Part shown: piece by piece, positions 21,076-30,489 of the stretch
Position numbering within the stretch: position 1 is the first letter of the stretch
How the letters are laid out: each line of letters begins with the position of its first letter
NCBI RefSeq assembly: GCF_007745175.1
Contig: NZ_CP036271.1
Coordinates: forward strand, 3,794,314-3,858,313
Direction of reading: 5' to 3'
Source: Caulifigura coniformis
GTDB taxonomy: Bacteria > Planctomycetota > Planctomycetia > Planctomycetales > Planctomycetaceae
DNA: 64,000 nt
Notes under the pieces: model-generated
Told to the model about the DNA's origin: nothing
The model's database searches: none
The model's input: the letters and a program-made list of their open reading frames with translations, nothing else
Position numbers and translations under genes: made by a program

Positions 21076-22380
21076 ATGTCCGCGTCGAACCAAGTCGTTG
21101 AAATCCAGCCGGTCGCCGGTCCGGTGAACGGGAGCATTCGTCCCCCCGGCTCCAAGAGCATCACGAACCGGGCGTTCATTCTGGCAGCCCTGGCGAACGG
21201 ACCAACCACGCTCGCCGGAGTGCTCGACAGTCAGGACACGCGCGTCATGGCGGAGAGCCTTCGACGCCTGTCTCTCAACGTCGAGCAGGATCTTGAGAGA
21301 AAAACGGCGGCCATCGAGGGGGCGGGCGGTGGCCCGCGTGCCTCCGCCGCCGATCTCTGGCTCGAAAACAGCGGGACCAGCATCCGGTTTCTGGCCGCTC
21401 TGTGTACGCTCGGCCAGGGACGTTTTCGGCTCGATGGCAACGCACGCATGCGCGAACGGCCGATTGGCCCGCTGGTCGACGCCCTCATCGGCTGCGGCGC
21501 GAAGATTCAGTACGAACTGGCCACCGGCTGCCCGCCCCTTCTCATCGACGCCGCCGGTTGGTCGTCACGCCGCGTGAGCGTCTCCGGGAATCTTTCGAGC
21601 CAGTACCTGAGCGCGCTGCTCATGGCCGCGCCCGCCTGCGGCCACGACATCGAAGTCGCCGTCGAAGGCCCGCTCGTCTCCCGCCCCTACATCGATATGA
21701 CGCTCGACATGATGCGTCAGTTCGGCGCCCGCGTCGAAGAACCCTCGCCCAACCAGTTCCTGATCGCGAGCACCGGCTATACCGGCAGGCACTATTCCAT
21801 CGAGCCCGATGCGTCCGCCGCGAGCTATTTCTTCGGCGTCGCCGCCGTCACCGGCGGAACCGTGACGGTCGAAGGCCTGAACCGCAATGCCCTCCAGGGA
21901 GATGTCGGCTTCGTCGACGCACTCGTTCGCATGGGCTGCACCGCCCGCTGGGATGCCGACTCGATCACCCTCACCGGCGGCCGGCTCAAGGGCATCGATG
22001 TCGATATGAACGCGATCAGCGACACCGCCCAGACGCTCGCCTGCGTGGCCGTCTTCGCCGACGGGCCGACACGCATCCGGAATGTCGCGCACATGCGGCT
22101 CAAGGAGACCGACCGCGTCCACGCCGTCGTGACCGAACTGCAGCGCCTCGGTGTCCGGGCCGATGAGCATGAAGACGGACTCGTCATTCATCCCGGACCC
22201 GTCACGCCCGCAACCGTCGCCACCTATGATGACCACCGTATGGCCATGAGTTTCGCCCTGATCGGCCTCAAGGCCTCCGGGGTTCGGATTGCCGATCCCG
22301 GTTGCACGGCCAAGACCTATCCCGAGTACTTTCAGGACCTCGACCAGCTTTGCGCGGCGTCGCGGCGGGGCCAGTCATGA
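21076..22380 (+). CDS. aroA: 3-phosphoshikimate 1-carboxyvinyltransferase (EPSP synthase)
   Basis: A 434-residue shikimate-pathway enzyme that joins shikimate 3-phosphate and PEP. Conserved blocks: [18 protein letters not shown] (substrate-binding Lys-Ser), [49 protein letters not shown] (catalytic Glu, Arg) and [14 protein letters not shown]. The start at 21076 puts the family N-terminus ([10 protein letters not shown]) at the beginning; the longer upstream frame is not family-like. Its TGA overlaps the ATG of rsmB (ATGA). A DAHP synthase of the same pathway lies at 29117-30145. Confidence 0.97.
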   Translation: MSASNQVVEIQPVAGPVNGSIRPPGSKSITNRAFILAALANGPTTLAGVLDSQDTRVMAESLRRLSLNVEQDLERKTAAIEGAGGGPRASAADLWLENSGTSIRFLAALCTLGQGRFRLDGNARMRERPIGPLVDALIGCGAKIQYELATGCPPLLIDAAGWSSRRVSVSGNLSSQYLSALLMAAPACGHDIEVAVEGPLVSRPYIDMTLDMMRQFGARVEEPSPNQFLIASTGYTGRHYSIEPDASAASYFFGVAAVTGGTVTVEGLNRNALQGDVGFVDALVRMGCTARWDADSITLTGGRLKGIDVDMNAISDTAQTLACVAVFADGPTRIRNVAHMRLKETDRVHAVVTELQRLGVRADEHEDGLVIHPGPVTPATVATYDDHRMAMSFALIGLKASGVRIADPGCTAKTYPEYFQDLDQLCAASRRGQS

Positions 22381-23834
22381 CACGTTCGCCCCATCGGGAA
22401 CCCGATCGCAGGCCCCCCGCTCCCTCCGCGGGGGGGGCGATCGAGCCAACGACCGCCCGCGAACTCGCCTTCGCCTGCCTCCAGGCATTCGACGATTCCG
22501 GCTTCTATCTCTCCGACAGTCTGGATCGGCTTCAGGGCAGGCCGCTTTCGACGGCCGATCGCGCCCTCGCGATGGAGCTCAGCTACACCGTCCTCAGGCG
22601 TCGTGCGACGCTCGATGCGGTCCTCCGCCAACTCGTCTCGCGCGACCCCGCAAGCGTCGAACGGGACCTGTGGACGGTGCTGCAACTCGGCGTCGTCCAG
22701 CTGCTCCTGATCCCCGGCCTGCCGCCGCATGCGGCCGTCCACGAAACGGTCGAACTCGCCAAACGCATCAACGGCCGCTGGGGCGGGATGGTCAACGGAG
22801 TCCTGCGCTCGCTGCAGCGACTGGTCACCGGGAACGTCGCAGACGCCCCGTCTGCATCGGGAGTCCCGATCGTCGCTGCCGACCCGGCGCGCGAAGGGGA
22901 AGGGGCCGCATGCCTCGAGATCGTTTACCGGCAGTTGGGGGCAAACGTCTTTCCAGATTTCGCGCGCGATCCGGTCGGATACGTCGCCACGGCCTTCAGC
23001 ATGCCTCGCGAATTGATGGCGCGATGGTCGAATGGTTGGGATCCGGCCGCCGCGCTCCGTCAGGCTGCCTGGTTCACGACGCCGGGAGTCTTGTCGCTCA
23101 GGATCAATCCCCTGAGGACCGACCGCGTCCGCCTGATCGAGTCGCTCCGGAGTATCGGCGCGGAATGCTGGCCCGGTGACCTCCCCGAAAGCATCCGGCT
23201 GGCGGAGTCGACCCGCATCGCCCGACTTCCAGGTTTCGAGGACGGACATTTCAGTGTGCAGGATGAGTCGGCGATGAGAATCGTCGACCTCCTCGATCCC
23301 CGTCCGGGAGAGCGGGTCCTCGATCTCTGTTCGGCGCCCGGCGGCAAAAGCACGCACGCGGCCGAGCGGATGCTGGATCAGGGGACGGTCGTCGCCTGCG
23401 ATCTGTCGGAGCGAAGGCTGCGCTTGGTCGAACAGTCCGCAGCACGCCTGGGATTGAATGCAATCTCCACTCAGCTTGTGGCGGACGACCCGGCCTCCAT
23501 TCCCGACGGCCCGTTCGACGCCGCCATGGTCGATGCCCCCTGTTCCAATATGGGGGTCCTCGGCAAGCGCCCCGAAGCACGCTGGCGTCTGACGGAAGAG
23601 GACTTCCAGGAGCTTCCAGCTCTTCAACTGCGGCTTCTCGAGGCCGCGGCGGAGCGGGTGAAGCGCGATGGGCGTCTTGTCTACTCGACGTGCAGCATCG
23701 ATGCCCTCGAGAACGAGGGAGTCATCCGCCAGTTCCTGGCGCGCCAGCCCGTGTGGTCAGCCACGACGCAGCTTCAGTCAGTCCCCTCCGAACCGGGCGA
23801 CGGCGGATTCGTCGCCGTGCTGCGGCGGAACTGA
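22377..23834 (+). CDS. rsmB: 16S rRNA (cytosine-967-C5) methyltransferase RsmB
   Basis: A 485-residue enzyme with an N-terminal NusB-like RNA-binding domain ([12 protein letters not shown] through [20 protein letters not shown]) and a C-terminal SAM-dependent NOL1/NOP2/Sun methyltransferase domain. The latter shows the SAM-binding [15 protein letters not shown], the motif IV Cys in [19 protein letters not shown] and the catalytic Cys in [13 protein letters not shown]. Between the two domains is an insert longer than usual (about residues 140-225). The ATGA overlap with aroA fixes the start. It is convergent with the MazG-like gene, with a 2-base gap. Confidence 0.93.
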   Translation: MTRSPHREPDRRPPAPSAGGAIEPTTARELAFACLQAFDDSGFYLSDSLDRLQGRPLSTADRALAMELSYTVLRRRATLDAVLRQLVSRDPASVERDLWTVLQLGVVQLLLIPGLPPHAAVHETVELAKRINGRWGGMVNGVLRSLQRLVTGNVADAPSASGVPIVAADPAREGEGAACLEIVYRQLGANVFPDFARDPVGYVATAFSMPRELMARWSNGWDPAAALRQAAWFTTPGVLSLRINPLRTDRVRLIESLRSIGAECWPGDLPESIRLAESTRIARLPGFEDGHFSVQDESAMRIVDLLDPRPGERVLDLCSAPGGKSTHAAERMLDQGTVVACDLSERRLRLVEQSAARLGLNAISTQLVADDPASIPDGPFDAAMVDAPCSNMGVLGKRPEARWRLTEEDFQELPALQLRLLEAAAERVKRDGRLVYSTCSIDALENEGVIRQFLARQPVWSATTQLQSVPSEPGDGGFVAVLRRN

Positions 23835-23836
23835 GA

Positions 23837-24151
23837 TCACGGCTTTTCAGCGTCGCCGCAGCTGCAGACCATCTCGCCGCAGCCAGGGCAGCCCGCGCCG
23901 TATTTCTTCGCGACCGCTTCGCCCAGATTCACTCCGGCGACATTCGCGATCGTGGCGAGCCACGCGAGCACATCGGCAAATTCTGCCGCAAGCTCCTCAG
24001 GCGTCCCGCTTCGCAGCGCGGCCGCCAGCTCACCCACTTCCTCCATCAGCCACATGAACGTCCCGTCGACCCCTCGCGCCTGGTCCTTGCGCGAATACAT
24101 CCGGTCGATGAGTTGCTGAAGTTCATCAAGAGTTAAGGAAGTTGACGACAT
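23837..24151 (-). CDS. MazG-like nucleotide pyrophosphohydrolase with Cys-rich tail
   Basis: A 104-residue all-alpha NTP-PPase. The core MWLMEEVGELAAAL and LAAEFADVLAWLATIANVAGVNL carries the ExxE and ExxD magnesium ligands of the MazG superfamily. It has one MazG domain, unlike the doubled MazG proper, so it belongs with the short house-cleaning members. The C-terminus adds CPGCGEMVCSCGD, four cysteines that could bind zinc. Likely substrates are non-canonical or excess nucleoside triphosphates; which one cannot be read from the sequence. Confidence 0.85.
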   Translation of the reverse strand: MSSTSLTLDELQQLIDRMYSRKDQARGVDGTFMWLMEEVGELAAALRSGTPEELAAEFADVLAWLATIANVAGVNLGEAVAKKYGAGCPGCGEMVCSCGDAEKP

Positions 24152-24314
24152 CGAGCAGGGGGACTTTGACGATAGAAGCGATGATATCGAGCGTCCGGCT
24201 GCGCCCGGTCGTTGCGAAGTGTGACAGGAATCGGCGACGCGTCAATTGCCCGCCGCGACCAAACCCGCGGCCTGAGACCGCCGCCCGACACATTTCCCTC
24301 CGTGAGGACGCAGG

Positions 24315-25151
24315 ATGTGGACTGAGCTGCAGAACCGCTGGTCGATGTCGCGGGACATCGTGAAGCTCTCCTGTCTCCGATACCGCGACTACGACGGATA
24401 CTTCGCGTCGATGCACCAGTCGGGCAACCACTGGATGCGCCACCTCCTGGGGACCGTGATCGCCATCCACCACGATCTCCCCGCGCCCCAGCACCTCGCC
24501 GACATGAGGTTGATCGGTGAGCCACGCTGCCCGACACAGATCCCCGGTATCCCGCGACTTGTCTTCTCTCACAAGATCTGCAGCACGCTCGTCCATTCCG
24601 CAGCGAGTCGCGCCTTCGTGGCGTTCCCGCGTTATGTGATCATGGTCCGCGACCTGCGAACGATGCTGGTGTCGCATTTCGAGCGGTTCAAGGACCGCTA
24701 CCGGATGTCGTTCTCGGAATACCTTCGCGGTGACGTGACGGGCCGACGATTCGACTGCGACATCTGGGACAGCGTCCGGTTTCTGAACGCATGGGGTCGG
24801 GTCTGCAGCCGCATGCCGGGGCAGACGATGGTCCTGAGATTTGAAGACCTGCGGGCAGATGTCGTCTCCCAGGCGATGAAGGTCTGGAACTTCCTCGAAC
24901 TCCCGCCCGTCGAGCGGTCGGTGTTCGAGCAGGCCGCCGCCGCGTCCACTAAGGACCAGATGAAGACGAAGGAAGAACGCGTTCGGAAGCATGGGACCGT
25001 GGTCCGGCCAGATGGCGGCGATGCCCTGGCACGCTATTCCCCGAAGGACCGCGCCTTCTTCATGGAGACTTGCGAACGATATCTGCGACATTCCTTCGGC
25101 TACGATTACAACTGGTTCGAGAGCTCTGCGGCGATTCGACGCGCGGCGTAA
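24315..25151 (+). CDS. sulfotransferase family protein
   Basis: A 278-residue PAPS-dependent sulfotransferase. The 5'-phosphosulfate loop is ASMHQSGNHWMRHLL (counterpart of YPKSGTTWL), and the 3'-phosphate motif is VIMVRDLRTMLVSHFERF. RFEDLRADVVSQAMKVWNFLEL is the usual third block and RVRKHGTV resembles the RKGxxGDW loop without the exact residues. No signal peptide or membrane helix is apparent. It precedes two glycosyltransferases on the same strand, so a sulfated surface glycan is a reasonable guess for its product. AGG occurs 1-3 bases upstream and AGGA further away. Confidence 0.85.
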   Translation: MWTELQNRWSMSRDIVKLSCLRYRDYDGYFASMHQSGNHWMRHLLGTVIAIHHDLPAPQHLADMRLIGEPRCPTQIPGIPRLVFSHKICSTLVHSAASRAFVAFPRYVIMVRDLRTMLVSHFERFKDRYRMSFSEYLRGDVTGRRFDCDIWDSVRFLNAWGRVCSRMPGQTMVLRFEDLRADVVSQAMKVWNFLELPPVERSVFEQAAAASTKDQMKTKEERVRKHGTVVRPDGGDALARYSPKDRAFFMETCERYLRHSFGYDYNWFESSAAIRRAA

Positions 25152-25270
25152 GTCCCGGAGACGATCCGGGTTGACGCGAATCGACCTGCTGCCATAGCGT
25201 CCCGCGTGCTGCTCAGGTTCCCGGACAATCTCCGGAACCCGTCGAGGGCCGAAAGGAAGTTCTCAAGGTC

Positions 25271-26389
25271 ATGGAAGACCGACGCCTGACTGTCGTTCAA
25301 TTGTTGCCGGCCCTGGAAAGCGGCGGAGTAGAGCGGGGCACCCTCGAGGTCGCCTCCGAACTGGTCCGCCGGGGTCACCGCTCGATCGTGATTTCGGCCG
25401 GCGGACGGCTTGTCGAAAAGCTCGAGGCGGAAGGCAGCGAACACATCGCCTGGACGATCGGCGGCAAAACGCCCTGGACGTTCCGCTACGTCTCCCAGCT
25501 CCGCAGCCTCATCCAGGAAGAAGGCGTCGACATCCTGCATGCGCGGTCACGCGTCCCCGCCTGGGTCGGCTGGATGGCCTGGAAGTCCCTCCCCAACCAG
25601 TCGAAACCGCGATTCGTGACGACGGTCCACGGCCTGTATCGGGTCGGAAAATACAGCAGCATCATGACGAGCGGCGATGCCGTCATTGCCGTCTCCGGTT
25701 CGGTCCGCGACTACGTCCTGAAGAATTTCCCGCATACCGACCCGAATCGTCTGCGCGTGATTCCGCGTGGCAGGAACTCGAACGAATTCCCCCACGGCCA
25801 TCACCCCGATGACGCCTGGCTTGAAGCCTGGTATCGCGAGTTCCCCCAGACGCAGGGGAAAATCCTCCTGACGCTCCCCGGCCGGTTGACCCGGCTGAAG
25901 GGGCATGAAGACTTCATCAACCTCATCGCAGAGGTTCGCGCCGCAGGCGTCGATGCTCATGGGCTCATCGTCGGCGAGGTCGACCCCAGACGCACCGCCT
26001 ATGCCGAGGAACTCCATGCGCTCGTCGAACATGACGGCTTGTCGGAGCATGTGACCTTCACCGGGCACCGTCGCGACATCCGGGAAGTCTTCTCCCTCTC
26101 GGCCATCGTCTTCTCGCTGTCCACGCAGCCCGAGTCCTTCGGCCGAACGACGCTCGAAGCGCTCTCGATCGGAATTCCCGTCGTCGGCTACGACCACGGC
26201 GGAGTTGGCGAGATTCTGCACGACGTGTTCCCGCAGGGGGCGACGCCGCTGGGCGATCGAATCGCTCTACGCGATCGCGTGACCATGCTGCTCCAGGAAG
26301 GGCCTTTCGTCGTTCCGCCTCATGATGGCTACCGCCTCGACCAGATGCTCGAGGCCGAGATTCAACTTTATCACGAGCTCGCGGCATGA
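25271..26389 (+). CDS. glycosyltransferase family 4 protein
   Basis: A 372-residue GT-B glycosyltransferase. The N-terminal half begins VVQLLPALESGGVERGTLEVASEL, the acceptor-side glycine-rich loop. The C-terminal GT1 domain has LTLPGRLTRLKGHEDFINLI, the nucleotide-sugar site VTFTGHRRDIREVF and the E-x7-E motif ESFGRTTLE, followed by GIPVVGYDHGGVGEIL. This order matches the lipopolysaccharide/capsule GT4 enzymes. Its stop overlaps the next gene's start (ATGA), so the two are translated together. Confidence 0.92.
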   Translation: MEDRRLTVVQLLPALESGGVERGTLEVASELVRRGHRSIVISAGGRLVEKLEAEGSEHIAWTIGGKTPWTFRYVSQLRSLIQEEGVDILHARSRVPAWVGWMAWKSLPNQSKPRFVTTVHGLYRVGKYSSIMTSGDAVIAVSGSVRDYVLKNFPHTDPNRLRVIPRGRNSNEFPHGHHPDDAWLEAWYREFPQTQGKILLTLPGRLTRLKGHEDFINLIAEVRAAGVDAHGLIVGEVDPRRTAYAEELHALVEHDGLSEHVTFTGHRRDIREVFSLSAIVFSLSTQPESFGRTTLEALSIGIPVVGYDHGGVGEILHDVFPQGATPLGDRIALRDRVTMLLQEGPFVVPPHDGYRLDQMLEAEIQLYHELAA

Positions 26390-28407
26390 GGATCTGCCAG
26401 GTGATGATCGGCGCGGGGTTCGGCGGGGCCGAGCGTTCGTTCGTCGATACGGCCCTCGCAATGGCCGACCGCGGGCACGCGGTGCAGGCCGTCTGTCACC
26501 GTGATTTCGTGAAACGCGACCTCCTCGAGGCTCATGCCAACATTCGCGTGTCGCCGGTGTTGGTCCGCGGAGCCTGGGACTTCGCCGGCGCGCGGCGGAT
26601 GCAGAACGCGATTGGCGAATTCGGGCCGGATGTCATGCACGTCCACCTCGCGCGGGCAGCCCACCTGGCGGGCCCGATCGGACGGCGCATGGGCGTTCCG
26701 GTCATCGCGAAGCTCCACAACTACGCCAACCTGAAGTATTACCGGCAGGTCGACGCGTTCATCGGAACGACCGAAGACCAGCGCGGATACCTCGCAAAGA
26801 ATGGCATCGACGGACCGCGGGCGACGGTCATCCCCAACTTCTCCCGGATGCCGGTGATCGAAACTCTCCGCGCTCAACCGGTGGCGAAGGCCGCCCGTCC
26901 GGTGAAGTTCATCACATGCGGGCGTCTGCATACCGTCAAGGGATTCGACATCCTGCTGAAGGCGCTGAAGCAACTGCATCTCGAAGGGCAGTGCGCACAG
27001 TTGATCGTCGGAGGCAGTGGACCGGAGCACGAGTCGCTGCTCAAACTGCGCGATGAACTCGGCCTTCACGACGACGTCGAGTTTGCCGGCTGGATCGACG
27101 ATACCTCGCGGTTTCTCGATCGCGGCGACATCTACGTCCTCTCCTCGCGGACGGAGTCTTTCGGAATCTCGCTGCTTGAGGCGATGGCGCGCGGGTTGCC
27201 GATCGTGTCCACGCGCTGCCAGGGGCCGTCCCAGCTGCTGACCGACTCGCAGGCGTGGTTCGCCGCACCGGAGAACGTCGGAAGTCTCGCCGCGGCAATG
27301 CGGGCCTCGATCGACCAGTCGGAGGAACGCACTCGGCGCGCCGGCGACCTTCGTGATTTATTTGCGACAACGTACGCAGAGTCGCACGTGGCGCCCCGAA
27401 TTCTGCAGTTTTACAAGGACTGCGGCGCTCGGGAGTCGGGCGATGCGGCTCTCGATTCGGCCTGGCCCTGGCAGTTCGTCGAGGCAACCTCGCTCGCGGA
27501 AGCGGAAACGTCCACCACGCGAATGCTGGTGAATCGCCAGATGTCGCTCCGGCTGCGGTCGATGGGATGGACGTCCTGCCGGGCTGTGATGCAGGCGTCG
27601 AATGTCGACGTGCTGCGCGAGACCAATGGACGGGACAACTGCCGAGTCGAACTGGGAGCTGGCTCGCCCGGGCACGGCCCGCGATTCGGGTATCTCAAAC
27701 GCCACCGTGAACGAACGAAGTCCCGGCTGTTTCGCGACCAGTTCGTTCCAGCCGGCTGGAACGAGGCCGAGGCCGTCGGCCTCTGCGAACGATCAGGCGT
27801 CGCGACGATGCGTGTCCTCGCGACGGGCTTCGAGAAGGCAGGCGAAGAGACTGGTGCCGCGGTGGAGTCGTTCTCGCTGACGGAGGCGATTCGCGGAGAG
27901 TCGGGTTTTCACACCGCGCGTCGCTGGCATGACGAGGGGATCTTTGACGAGTCCGAAGTCGTTGCGCTCCGACGCGAAATGATCTCCGCGGCGGCCGACC
28001 TCGTTCGGCGGATGCATTTCGCCGGCCTGGCCCATCAGGATCTTTTCTGGCAGCACCTCTTCTTCGAGCCCCGGACCGATGGCCGACTCGCGGCCCGCGT
28101 GATCGATGTCCAGCGGATGATTCGACCCGGCTCGATGGCGGCCTGGAGCTATTTCTGGATCAAGGATATGGAACAGCTCCGCTTCTCCATGCAGCGGATG
28201 GGATTCCGCGACGACGATGTGAAGCACTGGTACCAGTGTTACTTCGCCCAAACCGGCCTGACTCCGTGGCAGCGGCTTCTCACAGGGACGATCCGCCTGC
28301 GGGGAATTCGGCGGGCGCTGAAGATGGCCCTGAAGCAGCGGGGGCGAACGAACAGCATTCCTTCGTCGCCAGCCGGGCGAACCGTCGGGCAGCGGCACGC
28401 GGCCTGA
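26386..28407 (+). CDS. GT4 glycosyltransferase fused to WaaP-like lipopolysaccharide kinase
   Basis: A 673-residue two-domain protein. Residues 1-345 are a GT4 glycosyltransferase (GAGFGGAERSFVDTALAM; ITCGRLHTVKGFDILLKAL; E-x7-E in ESFGISLLE at 257-265). Residues about 385-640 resemble Kdo/WaaP heptose kinases: GYLKRHRE with candidate ATP-binding Lys438, MHFAGLAHQDLFWQHLFF with catalytic Asp552, and RVIDVQRM with metal-binding Asp574. WaaP phosphorylates core heptose at the inner membrane in proteobacteria. Fusing sugar addition and phosphorylation suggests both act on the same glycolipid. ATG overlaps the upstream TGA. The kinase assignment rests on motifs only. Confidence 0.85.
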   Translation: MRICQVMIGAGFGGAERSFVDTALAMADRGHAVQAVCHRDFVKRDLLEAHANIRVSPVLVRGAWDFAGARRMQNAIGEFGPDVMHVHLARAAHLAGPIGRRMGVPVIAKLHNYANLKYYRQVDAFIGTTEDQRGYLAKNGIDGPRATVIPNFSRMPVIETLRAQPVAKAARPVKFITCGRLHTVKGFDILLKALKQLHLEGQCAQLIVGGSGPEHESLLKLRDELGLHDDVEFAGWIDDTSRFLDRGDIYVLSSRTESFGISLLEAMARGLPIVSTRCQGPSQLLTDSQAWFAAPENVGSLAAAMRASIDQSEERTRRAGDLRDLFATTYAESHVAPRILQFYKDCGARESGDAALDSAWPWQFVEATSLAEAETSTTRMLVNRQMSLRLRSMGWTSCRAVMQASNVDVLRETNGRDNCRVELGAGSPGHGPRFGYLKRHRERTKSRLFRDQFVPAGWNEAEAVGLCERSGVATMRVLATGFEKAGEETGAAVESFSLTEAIRGESGFHTARRWHDEGIFDESEVVALRREMISAAADLVRRMHFAGLAHQDLFWQHLFFEPRTDGRLAARVIDVQRMIRPGSMAAWSYFWIKDMEQLRFSMQRMGFRDDDVKHWYQCYFAQTGLTPWQRLLTGTIRLRGIRRALKMALKQRGRTNSIPSSPAGRTVGQRHAA

Positions 28408-28412
28408 AAGGA

Positions 28413-28441
28413 AGGGGCACAGGCAGACCGCCCGTGCCCCT
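28413..28441. terminator. hairpin between convergent genes
   Basis: AGGGGCAC and GTGCCCCT form an 8-bp stem with a 13-base loop, directly after the GT4-kinase stop and before the convergent ferritin-like gene end. No T tract follows, so termination is inferred from position. Confidence 0.4.
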
Positions 28442-28458
28442 GGAATGCGCGCCGCGAA

Positions 28459-28932
28459 CTAGGCCCGTTCTTCGGGCTTGCTGACGTCGGGAACATCGAC
28501 GCCCAGCGCCGTCGCGAGATCGGCCTGGTGTTCCTGCTCCTGGACCAGAATGCTGCGGATGTTCTCGGCAATCGCATATTCCCCGAGTGCCTCACACTGG
28601 CGGACCCGCTCGCGATAATGCCGGATCGTTTCATTCTCGTTGTCGAGGTCGAAGCGAAGCATGTCTTCGGCCTTGTCGGAGAGCTTCACCGGCTTCATCG
28701 TTGCGGTCGGCATTCCGCCGAGATAGTCGATCTGGCTGGCGATGGTGAGGGCATGCTGGAGTTCTTCGCCCGCATGCACCTTCAGTTCGTCGGCGATGGC
28801 CATGTACTTCGCGCCTTTGATGGCCTGCGAGTACACGACATAGGCGACGATCGCCTGGTATTCACGGGCGAGATCTTCGTTCAGGAGCTGAATGAGTTGT
28901 TCGCGCGAGGGGAGAGAGTTCTTTTCAGGCAT
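28459..28932 (-). CDS. ferritin-like domain protein
   Basis: A 157-residue four-helix protein with the di-iron ligand pattern of bacterioferritin/rubrerythrin-type ferritins: LAREYQAIVAYVVYSQ (Glu in helix A), AGEELQHALTI (ExxH in helix B), DNENETIRHY (Glu in helix C) and VQEQEHQADL (ExxH in helix D). It is soluble and probably handles iron or peroxide. The haem-ligand Met of bacterioferritin is not obvious. ATG 28932 is chosen; a GTG at 28965 would add 11 residues. Confidence 0.85.
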   Translation of the reverse strand: MPEKNSLPSREQLIQLLNEDLAREYQAIVAYVVYSQAIKGAKYMAIADELKVHAGEELQHALTIASQIDYLGGMPTATMKPVKLSDKAEDMLRFDLDNENETIRHYRERVRQCEALGEYAIAENIRSILVQEQEHQADLATALGVDVPDVSKPEERA

Positions 28933-29050
28933 GGTTGGCTCAGCGACATGGAAGAATTCGGTCACAGTCCTGATTGTGACTGTCGAATGCAGCTCGAATA
29001 GGGGGGCGATCGCCCTCGCTCCTGGCCACCCCGCTGCTCATCACTGAATC

Positions 29051-29085
29051 AAAAAAAGGACGCCCGTTCCCGGGCGTCCTTCTTC
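29051..29085 (-). terminator. rho-independent terminator after DAHP synthase
   Basis: A 9-bp perfect stem (GGACGCCCG, TTCC loop, CGGGCGTCC) at 29058-29079. Read on the minus strand it is followed by seven T residues (29057-29051), the canonical shape for ending the DAHP synthase transcript. The plus-strand side has only TTCTTC. Confidence 0.85.
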
Positions 29086-29116
29086 ATTGGTGTCCTACTG
29101 ACTCTCGATCAAGTTG

Positions 29117-30145
29117 TCAGACGGCCTGCGGGATCGTCTTGCCCATCACCTCTGCGAGCTGATGCATCTTCTTCACCACCTCGGCGTACTGCGGCGGGAG
29201 CAGAGCCTGCGGTCCATCGCTCATCGCTTTCTCGGGACAGCTGTGCACTTCGATATGCACGCCGTCAGCGCCCGCAGCGATTGAGGCGTACGACATGGCG
29301 GGGATCAGGTCGGGCCGGCCTGTCGCGTGGCTGGGGTCCGCGATGATCGGCAGGTGGGTCAGGCCCTTGGCGTTCGGGATGATGGCCAGGTCGAGCAGGT
29401 TCCGCGTCGACTTGTCAAAGCTGCGGATTCCTCGTTCGCACAGGATCACCCGCGGGTTGCCGCTGGCGAGGATGTACTCGGCCGACATCAGCAGGTCTTC
29501 GACGCTCGCGCTCATGCCGCGCTTGAGTAGCACCGGCTGCTTCACCTTGCCGACTTCCGCCAGCAGGTTGAAGTTCTGCATGTTGCGGGCGCCAATCTGG
29601 AAGATATCGGTGTACTTGGCGACAAGCTCGACCTGCCGCGGATCCATGACTTCCGTCACGACCGGCATCTTGAGCTCGTCCCCGACGCGGCGGAGGATCT
29701 TCAGGCCTTCTTCGCCCATCCCCTGGAAGCTGTATGGGCTCGTGCGCGGCTTGAACGCACCACCTCGCAGCACGTTGGCCCCCGCCGCCCGGACGGCCTT
29801 GCCGATCTCGAGAAGGATTTCTTCTCCTTCGATCGCGCACGGGCCGGCGATCAGCATCAGGTTGCCCCCGCCGACCTTCACTCCGCGGCCCAGATCGAAG
29901 ACGGAGTCTTCAGCCTTGAACTCGCGGCTGGCCAGCTTGAACGGCTTCAGGATCGACATCACGTCCTCAACCCCCGGAATGGCCCGGAGCGGAGCATTCC
30001 GCAGGCGGTCTTCCTCACCGATCACGCCGACAAGAGTGCGCTTGAGACCCCGGCTGATCTCGTACTTGAAGCCCATCTCCTGAACTTTTTCACAGATGTG
30101 CTGGAGCTGGGATTCGCTGAAATCGGGCTTGAGGACAATGATCAT
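29117..30145 (-). CDS. aroF: 3-deoxy-7-phosphoheptulonate synthase, class I-beta
   Basis: A 342-residue DAHP synthase that condenses PEP and erythrose 4-phosphate, the first shikimate-pathway step. The N-terminal 70 residues ([21 protein letters not shown]) form the ferredoxin-like regulatory domain of Thermotoga/Bacillus-type enzymes, where an aromatic amino acid inhibits. The barrel has [52 protein letters not shown] and [17 protein letters not shown]. Metal ligands are the Cys in AGPC, the His in DPSH and downstream Glu/Asp residues. It stands alone on the minus strand with its own terminator. Confidence 0.95.
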   Translation of the reverse strand: MIIVLKPDFSESQLQHICEKVQEMGFKYEISRGLKRTLVGVIGEEDRLRNAPLRAIPGVEDVMSILKPFKLASREFKAEDSVFDLGRGVKVGGGNLMLIAGPCAIEGEEILLEIGKAVRAAGANVLRGGAFKPRTSPYSFQGMGEEGLKILRRVGDELKMPVVTEVMDPRQVELVAKYTDIFQIGARNMQNFNLLAEVGKVKQPVLLKRGMSASVEDLLMSAEYILASGNPRVILCERGIRSFDKSTRNLLDLAIIPNAKGLTHLPIIADPSHATGRPDLIPAMSYASIAAGADGVHIEVHSCPEKAMSDGPQALLPPQYAEVVKKMHQLAEVMGKTIPQAV

Positions 30146-30489
30146 TCGAGGAACTCATGGTGCCGCGTCGGGCGGCGGTGGGCTTGAGAACCGCAACGGA
30201 CCTGGGCCGGCGGTCGGGAATCTGGAATTCTGGCGGACGCGGGGAGAGTCGAAAAGGGAACAGGCCTCAAACTTGGCGCGGAACCGTTTCCGGGGCGCCG
30301 CCGGACGGGCGGAACGTACGTGCAATGGATCGGACAATTGGTAAAGTGGCCTGAACTGGGTTCGCCGGGCGTCCCGCATGACCTGGCGCAGGGTTTTCAG
30401 CCCCTCGACGCCGCGAGCGGCTCTCTCTGAACCCGGTCGACACCACTTCACCGAGACGAGCAGGAAGGCCCGGGTGACCGGGGTACGTT
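30146..30489. other. divergent intergenic region
   Basis: About 345 bases between the DAHP synthase start and the RDD-protein start. It must hold both promoters. No gene, hairpin with T tract or clear promoter boxes were recognised. Confidence 0.45.
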
